From: Marisa cornuarietis
Lineage: Eukaryota; Mollusca; Gastropoda; Architaenioglossa; Ampullariidae
Assembly (NCBI GenBank): GCA_004794655.1
Contig: SMMW01000024.1
Span: 2,309,501-2,373,500, forward strand
Length of the DNA stretch: 64,000 bases
Direction of reading: 5' to 3'
How positions within the stretch are numbered: position 1 is the first letter of the stretch; each line of letters starts with the position of its first letter. Positions 57,089 through 64,000 of this stretch are shown one piece after another. The notes beneath the pieces were generated by a model, which was given only the letters and a program-made list of their open reading frames with translations, had not been told where the DNA came from and did no database searches. Position numbers and translations under genes: made by a program.

Positions 57089-57165
57089 GTAAGAATTAAA
57101 TGAAAATTCTGTTCTTATAATTAACATTAGTTTGTCAGTACCCTCATACTTAACTCTTTGGTGTG

Positions 57166-58553
57166 TGTTACAGTATTCTTGGTTTCTTAGCTAGAACGCA
57201 AAGACAGGCCCCAGGGAACTGGGCACGTGGGCAATAGTTAGGTCAACTCTACCTGCCCACGTCAACATAAACTTGCAGGGGAACCAAACACACGATAATC
57301 ACACGTCGGTCGCTCAGTTTCACTACTTGGCTCACGAGCCCCCACCCCTGCTGTTCCCCCAAACACAAAACTCAACGACGTGTGATTTAACATTTAACAA
57401 CAATGAAAAGATTTATTTACCATAAAACATATAAACAATGCAAGCAATCAAGTGGACTCGTCAAAGGGGGGGTTCCAGTATTATCCATGCTAAAACGTAC
57501 TTCTGGTGTTACAGTGTTGTTACCTCTCTCTAAACCTAACATTCACTCTCGAAAGCGCATAAACTTAGCTCTCTGTTACAGCTGTTTCTTGTGACTCCAC
57601 GCTCTACACTCCTCCTTCTGACTGTCACGACACACTGATGACTTTCCTCGTAGTATTGTCTGACTTTCCATCGTCTTCTTCGCGAGAGCGACGACTGTTC
57701 TCTCGGCGACACTGATTCGAGCTTTCTCCCAATCCAGGACACACACGTGGTTTCTTCGACGACTGTAATGCCACGTACAGCCGCCGAACGAACACACCAC
57801 TAGCCGTTCTCCTCCCTTGAGAAATTACGACTTCTGACTGCCTTAGCGTCGAACAACTGCCTCTCACAGGTAGTGCAAGTCATGGTCACGTAGCACTTTG
57901 CTTTCCACGGCAACAGCAGGCAGTCCTGACAGTCCGTCGTCACTGACTCGCCCCTTGCCTCAAGGTTCTCTAACCTAACATCTTTCCTCCCGAGTCTTGC
58001 CCTCGTGGCAGAAATGTAGCTGGCGTTAGAAAGCTGAAGTCGCTTCGGCTGCTGACCGGTTGCTCTGTCCACACCGACGTCGTGTCGAGAAGTGTCTGCT
58101 CTGTTCTCGTTTCCCTACTTTACTCTCCACATACAGACACATACAACGAGGGATGACATTGGTCACTCACCCATCCAACCGTCAACAAGTATAGCCAACA
58201 CCGATAAGAGGGAATCTGCTCCCATGACCCTCGGCCCCGCCTACAGGTGGCGCGATGGACAGGTGCCTAATCCTTCCTTCCCGTGTCCCACTTACGTGGT
58301 TCTGGCAGACAGGTGTGCGACCCCTGAGGTGTCACTCTCCCCAGATGTCACTGGCGCTTCTGCCAGCTAACCGGTCGCGCTCGGCTGCTGAAACCCCTTA
58401 GGGCTGTCTGCCCCATGCAACTCTCCACTCTTCAACCCCAACCAACACTTCTATGCTATCTTTTCTTGCATAAGGGGCCTCAGGGTTGTCAACAAGCCAC
58501 CCTAGACCCTACTTGGGCGATTGTTACCTCCCTATCAGAGTTACCACATGACA
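57166..58553. mobile_element. Solo LTR, 1388 bases, perfect GTGTG target duplication
   Basis: Begins TGTTACAGTATTC and ends TTACCACATGACA. GTGTG flanks both ends exactly (57161-57165, 58554-58558). No gag or pol remains. A shorter relative is at 13321-14250. Superfamily not determinable. It lies about 80 bases inside the inferred intron of the 59003 pseudogene. Confidence 0.85.
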
Positions 58554-59002
58554 GTGTGTCAGTAAGGTCTGACCATCGCCGCCACAATCTCTGCCAGTTA
58601 CCCCAACATTTCTAATCCAAACTATTTTAGCATCACGTGAAATCTCACTGACTTAGTGAAACTTCTTTTATGCATGTAGAATCAAATGCTTTTGCTAATT
58701 TCTCGTTTTTACCGAGAGATCGCATATCAATGACAGAAAACCACTAATGATTTCCCTCTTATCTATAGCCCAAATTTAGATACATTTTATTATTTTTAAT
58801 ATTTTAAAACATTTTCTTTTCAGTTTTACTTAAACTTTTATTTTAGGTTTAAGGCAACTAATTTAAACTATAAGTTTATCTTGAATCTAAACACTATGAA
58901 ATACTCTCGTTTTTTTGCAGGTATCAAGTTTTTTTTTTGCTTCTAGACAATGTCTCTAGTGTGTAGGGAATACGAACAAGTGCACAATTTATCAGCTTCA
59001 CG

Positions 59003-59536
59003 ATGAGCAAAAGCAACATTTTTCATGACAATTGTCGTATAGGGACATCAAAGGACGGTCGTAATAACCTTGTCAGCCTGAAGACCGAGGAACTGATGAC
59101 AAAGGTAAAATCCGCTGTGAATATTCCACTGCTCTATCTTGTCGGATGGCTGTCCAATCTCGTAAATATCATTTTTTTCTTCAAGTTAGGTTTGAGAGAC
59201 CGAGTAAACCTTTGTCTCTTTTGTCTGGCTGTCATCGATTTCATGTTCCTTTCTTTCTTCTTCTTGATGGTCTCAAGGAAAATGCTGATATTTAAGTCTT
59301 ACGATAACTACGAACACATTCACGCATTTTTTGTTCACAGGAAAATTGTGATCTTCAGCAGTGTAAAATTTACATTTATATTTCTGTCTGCAGTGTTAGC
59401 AATAAAGAGGTGTGTTTGTTCTTTATTTTCTCTGCAAAATGTTATTATTATCCGTTCCATACCTGTTATTATGTTTGGTGCTCATTCAGAGTTTTTTCAT
59501 CATGCTGTAGACAACGAGGTTATAAATATTGTTTAA
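59003..59536 (+). pseudogene. GPCR pseudogene truncated after TM4
   Basis: Starts at an ATG with MSKSNIFHDNC, aligned to MNITSYIQENC, and follows the family through TM1 (VGWLSNLVN), TM2 (CLAVIDF, keeping the Asp) and TM3. The IERC motif is changed to IKRC. In ICL2 about a dozen residues after SLFSLQ are deleted, then RSIPVIMF matches TM4, and the frame is lost to a stop at 59534-59536. TM5-7 are absent; nearby bases (GACAACGAGGTTATAAATAT) recall the deleted ECL2. A 177-residue product could not form a receptor. AATAAA at 59611-59616. Its 5' cis elements are still recognisable, so transcription is possible. Confidence 0.85.
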
Positions 59537-59649
59537 ATTGCTAATCTTTAAAGTTATTTGCATATTTTTACCGTTGAACAGTAGATAAATCACTGAAACA
59601 AGCAATAGCAAATAAAACACTTGCAAATAGCTAAGGCTCTAACGTAGTG

Positions 59650-59880
59650 CTCAAAATACAATCAAGTTGTATCTAACACCTAGAGGTTCTCACTGTAGAT
59701 AATAACCTCTGTTCCTTCTTACTCCTCTCCTACTTCCATACTTCTCCTTTGCGAAATGAAGTTATGAAACAATTACTTTGCTTTCTCTTTAAAAAATGTA
59801 AGGTGCAAAAATAAGTTTGTCACGACATTTGGAACACAGTGTTCAATACTTTACTATTACGTATACAACGAACAAATATA
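59650..59880. repeat. Duplicated flank, third copy of the 36100-36360 block
   Basis: TAGTGCTCAAAATACA and CATTTGGAACAC align with 36110 and 36310. Between 59880 and 60300 nothing is recognised. Confidence 0.5.
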
Positions 59881-60299
59881 TTTATTTTGTTTCCGTAATC
59901 AATTCAATAAGAAAACGATAATATAACTATGTGTAAAGGTTTTCTACCGATTCTTTACGGTGCCCTAATAGCAGTCGTACAGTAAGCTCTAGTGAGACAA
60001 GATTCTTTGTACGGCGTGCGTCCTTACAACACTCAGTTAATGTCGGTTTTCTTGAGTTTAATTATTCTATTCTGACAAAAGTAAGTAGATTTTGAAATGC
60101 AATCTGTGATAACTTTAGTTCGTTTGATAAATTATGTTCTCTTGGTTTTGCAAATAGTTTCGTCAAATTTCTTCTACAATAAATTTACAGTTTGAGATGA
60201 TATTCATTATAATGTTAAAATAACCCTAACAAACATAAACAATTAATAGACCTATATACATGTATAGAGTTGCTGCGGCTCTGCAAGGTAAAAATATTT

Positions 60300-60910
60300 T
60301 TGGTCATTAATTATATGTTACCGTGGACGCATTTGAACAAAACCTTGACATCTTTTCAGCCCAATGAAGGAAAGAAAATTTCGACATTTCCCTAACCTTA
60401 ACATGTGGTATCTGTGCAAAAAATATGTAAGAGGATTTTTGTGGTATTTAGAGGATCCAAGAAAATTGAAAAGTAAGTTGAAAATGCTGTTAAATCCGTT
60501 CACCGTAGACGTTAAACCGTCCCAAGATAGTCTGCAACTTTAAGTGCTCGATTTACAGTGCAACACAGTGTTGAAGGATTCTTTCAATCCGGAAAACGAT
60601 GTCCCGTTCTTCAAATCGCAAAGAAATGACACGTTTCGGAACTTAAAAAAATTTGTCAACAAAAAGTGGTGCATTTGAATCGATATATCAGTGTGAACAG
60701 ACATTTTAGAACATAAAGAAGAGCAAGTCCGAGCACCTGGCCGCAGTTCTGCGTATTTCCACATAGGGAAGGCCACCAGATTTCGAAAGACTCGTGAGGA
60801 AATTTGAACAACTTCACTTTTCACATTAAGTTCGGCAATTGAACACCATTATGTACGCATTTTGTCATGCGATTTTCTCTAGGTTTGTTGTGTAGCCACG
60901 GTGTTTGGTA
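60300..60910 (+). pseudogene. hAT transposase C-terminal relic
   Basis: The plus-strand frame from about 60460 reads NPFTVDVKPSQDSLQL, a stop, then VLDLQCNTVLKDSF, and later FRNLKKFVNKKWC. This resembles the C-terminal dimerisation region of hAT transposases of the GTF2IRD2/EPM2AIP1-like kind, where NPF.VDV and LIDLQCD are typical. Several stops. The 3' part aligns with the hAT deletion derivative at 26515-26980 through CTAGGTTTGTTGTGTAG. The right terminal repeat is missing, cut by the duplication edge near 60910. Confidence 0.7.
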
Positions 60911-61559
60911 TGTTACGTGTAAGTGAGTGTGTGTATGCGTGCGTGTGTGTATGAGTGCCAACACTGCTCAAAGTAAATGCTTTTGAAGTCAAAGCTAAAG
61001 TGGAATTAAAATCACAATCTCGTTCTCGACAAAATGTTATCAAGTTTTTGATGGTAACTATGTATGCTTTTTGTAACTAATTTAAGGGTCAGACAAATCT
61101 AATAGAAACTTTTAATTTTTTATTTATATTACTGAAATGTGGAGGTAAAAGTGACAGGTGTCATTGTACCACTTTTGGTGTAGGTTCTAACAGGCAATAA
61201 ATGTGTTTCCGGTAAATCTCCTTTAGATATAAGCTTTTATCGAAACAAATAATATACAACACGTTATATATCACTAAGGAGTAAAGCATAATTAGATAAA
61301 ATATGATAATGATGATAATAAAGCGCTATAAATTTCAGGAAAATAATTAATGAAATAAAGTTGGCGCTGGTAAGAAATGGCGCGATGATGATGAGCCTGA
61401 GTGGACTGTTCTCTGTTATTGACAACACCGATGTTTGAAAAAAAAACAAATGTGCACAAGCATTCAGACGAGACCACTTACTGCTTTTAAAAGCATATGT
61501 TAACAGAAAATGTGTTCATCCTATTTAGCCTAGCATGCCTCTTTGATTTCCGTTTGAAG

Positions 61560-64000
61560 CACGTTTTCAGATAAACATGACAAAGCACAAAAGAACAGCG
61601 TAGACCACAGGAAACGCTGTACTTGATATCATCAGAGGAGTTTGAGGTCCGAACACCTCTCTCCTGTCACCTTCTCAGTCATTTTGCCTTCCACCGCAAA
61701 ATTATTGATGAGGGCCGTCAGACGGGGCTACAGAAAATCTACAATGCTCGCTGCCTGTATTGACATAAAAGCACTAACGATCCCATGTGCCAACACACAT
61801 GAGGAGGTGGACGTCATCACGTCTTACATTGGCGTCTTTGAAAAGCTGAAGACACACCGCGTCAAGTCTTGGGGCAGCGAAAAGCTATGGTTGAACATCA
61901 GTATCGAACCCAAACAGAAGCAAAGAAAAGAGGGTCAGTCGATGATTCATCAACCAACTGGTAATCGAGATAAATATGGTCTACAGGAAGCCACATGCAG
62001 AGCGGAGGAGGATTTCAAGTGCACGTTTGATTTTCAGCATCGACCTGCTGCTCGTGAGCTGTGCTGCCTGCAAACTGTAATCCACCGCAGGTAGACAATA
62101 ACGCTCAGTGATGAGAACTCCACGACCCCTGAAAGGCTGAATGAACAATACAGTCATTTTGATTAGGACAGCACCACACCAGTGTAAGCCAAACACAAAA
62201 ACAGCAGGAAAATAGCAGACCCCAACACTTGTCCCCTTACTGAAGCATTGTGCTGGACATCTCTTGTTTGCTTTTACAGATATTTTGAACACATGCCTTC
62301 ATTTCGCTATCGTCTCCAGCTGTTTTAGATCATCAGTACTTTTCCCCAGGAAAGCCGTGATGAAATCACTAAACGACTACAGCTCCCTGTCCTTGACATC
62401 TATAGTCACAGATGTTTGGTAACGACTAGTTCTCAGACATCTGCGGCCATTAGTCGGTCGATAGATGATGCCCTTCACCTCTATATCGCTCTCTTGTTTT
62501 ATACTTCCTCCCTAATTACCTTAATTTCGTTGGCTGCTATGCAAGCCTTCTCTTTGTAGATTTCAGCTCTGCTGTCAAAACCATTATCCTCAAGAAAAAA
62601 AGAACTTGCTAAGTTCTTGGACTTTTGTCTCTCCCAGTCAGTCTTCTTTCGGACCATTGAATTCTTCTCAACTTTTCATGAAAAAGTCACATCCCTGTTT
62701 GCCTATCAAACATCCGACTTCTCTTTACAGGCACACCCTAGCTCTTTCCTTACCGATCGCACTCATAGGGGCGAGCACGTGATTTTCGCCAAAACACGGT
62801 TCGCACCCTATGGTGTGATGCAGGTTACTCTTAAACATCGTTTTTTTTAGAAGAAACACTTAATAAATAAGATAGCTTATTCATTTCTGAACACAATTGT
62901 CTTTCTTAAAAAATGTAGGAAGTAAGTTTTAACAGGAAGTCTTTGCATTTTCCCACGCTACCTGTCTTTATGTATGGAAAATGCCTAGCAAATTCCCGGT
63001 ATTGAAATTTCGACCGGCAGCTTTTAAATTTATATTTATTAATCTACAGTAAAGATAACCATCTGTAATACACCGTCCGTTTTAAAGAGTTTTTTTCAAA
63101 CATTCACTTGGTGTAAATTTTAAGATACATAGGTTTTGTCTTTGAGTACTAAAATCAAATACCCTGTACGTGTTTTAGAACACTTGAACGTAAATTTCAG
63201 AAAATAACAAAAAAATTATCTACTCAATATATACAGACATAAAGTACCAAACAAACATATGTTTTATTAGAATATACATTAGAATTTAAATATTACTTAC
63301 TATTTTCTTCTCCTTTGCGGTTGTTGAAGTACAAATTCATGTCAAATTGTGTAAAAAGCAACGTACTTTCGATAGTTCAAAATGGCGCTTGACCATTTGT
63401 TTACATCTTTCCCTCTTACAAACTAAATTTTTTGATTGGCTGGACTAGTTTTTAAAGGGAGGGAATCATGGTGGACTATTTCCTAACGGTTTCAGTAGTT
63501 TCTTCCCTTATGTTATTTTCATTTACGTTCCGGGAGTTTTGTTTAGCTCATTGTCCTAGCATTTTCTGTTGGGAATACTATAAAAGCGTGTTTTTCAGCA
63601 AACACAAGGTTAGACTGTTCCTCTTTTCTACATTTTGATCTATCTTTATCAGTTTGAGTTGTTCCTTTATCTTTTTTAGTTAATGTTTTATGATTTTTTG
63701 AAAAAGGGGTAAATACATCCGTCCAAGGGTTCGGAACCGCTGCTTAGACTTCCATAGGCGTCATTAAAGATCGAGCTAGGCTCGCAACCTCTCTTTCTAT
63801 CTATATTGTCTCTTCACCAACGATTGCTTCTCCTTTGACGGATTTATTCAGTAGGGAAGTTTACCGACGACACAACAGTCTGCGTACCGCCAACAGGTCG
63901 ATAATCTTATGGTGCAGGGTCAACAGTCAACAGCTAAATGTCTTTAAGACTAAGTGTCAGAGTAGCAGGAAAAGAAATGGTGTGGCCAAAGAGCCTGCAG
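61560..64000 (+). mobile_element. L2-like LINE relic in copy B, interrupted
   Basis: Better preserved than copy A in places: 61810-61930 reads VDVITSYIGVFEKLKTHRV and KLWLNISIEPKQKQRK, the linker before the RT of L2-like elements. 62450-62480 reads ISRSIDDALHL and 62640-62710 FRTIEFFSTFHEKVTS. After the insertion, RT resumes near 63776 with bases for a KFTDDTTVC-type catalytic box near 63860. Stops and shifts throughout. Confidence 0.65.
62742..63775. mobile_element. Unidentified insertion, about 1034 bases, CTAG at both ends
   Basis: Compared with copy A, the LINE is interrupted here. CTAG occurs at 62738-62741 and again at 63776-63779, consistent with a 4-base target duplication. No terminal inverted repeats, tRNA boxes or coding domain seen. 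An imperfect stem near the left end (about 62757-62820) carries CATAGGGGCGAG and its near-complement. Confidence 0.5.

Larger units (their letters stand above)
60950..64000. repeat. Segmental duplication copy B (partner 52650-55260)
   Basis: Aligns with copy A through the L2-like LINE, with a 1 kb insertion at 62742-63775 not in A. It runs off the window edge, so its right end is unknown. Confidence 0.8.

Overview
This is animal nuclear DNA, most likely from a mollusc and probably a gastropod. That placement is inferred from lineage-expanded, intronless-coding class A GPCRs of the chemosensory-receptor kind, abundant nested LINEs, SINEs and LTR relics, and long (GT)n tracts. No species can be named from sequence alone.

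The only host genes I can support form one tandem family of rhodopsin-like GPCRs. On the minus strand at the left are one open gene cut by the window edge (1-870), one gene broken by two frameshifts (8493-9596) and two decayed relics (about 7920-8300 and 20651-20955). On the plus strand are four apparently intact genes (15002-16135, 29174-30217, 40710-41753, 49439-50473), a 3'-truncated pseudogene (59003-59536) and two relics (about 38064-38215 and 50960-51255). The four right-hand copies lie 9-12 kb apart and share flanking DNA, so they arose by tandem duplication of a roughly 10 kb unit.

Three right-hand genes and the truncated copy appear to share one structure: TATA box, short non-coding first exon ending in a GT donor, an intron of 0.2-3.4 kb, a pyrimidine-rich AG acceptor 80-130 bases before the ATG, then one coding exon. 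This is inferred from alignment by eye. The receptors keep 7TM layout, N1.50 and D2.50, but lack the usual DRY, CWxP and NPxxY motifs. They also lack the usual TM3 cysteine and instead share one N-terminal and one ECL2 cysteine.

The space between genes is mostly mobile DNA. At 1.9-6.3 kb is an APE-type LINE with a 2A-like motif in ORF1; a tRNA-derived SINE sits inside it, and a 701-base solo LTR is inserted directly after its RT YADD motif. Elsewhere there are two jockey/CR1-like LINE relics on the minus strand (31.6-32.7 and 36.5-38.0 kb), a plus-strand LINE 3' end (42.0-42.6 kb), L2-like LINE fragments (51.6-55.3 and 61.6-64.0 kb), a pogo/Tigger-like MITE (17.5-18.3 kb), a hAT deletion derivative (26.5-27.0 kb) with a related transposase relic (60.3-60.9 kb), a solo LTR with a perfect target duplication (57.2-58.6 kb), several two-copy repeats and many microsatellites. 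I saw no rRNA, no functional tRNA gene and no CRISPR array.
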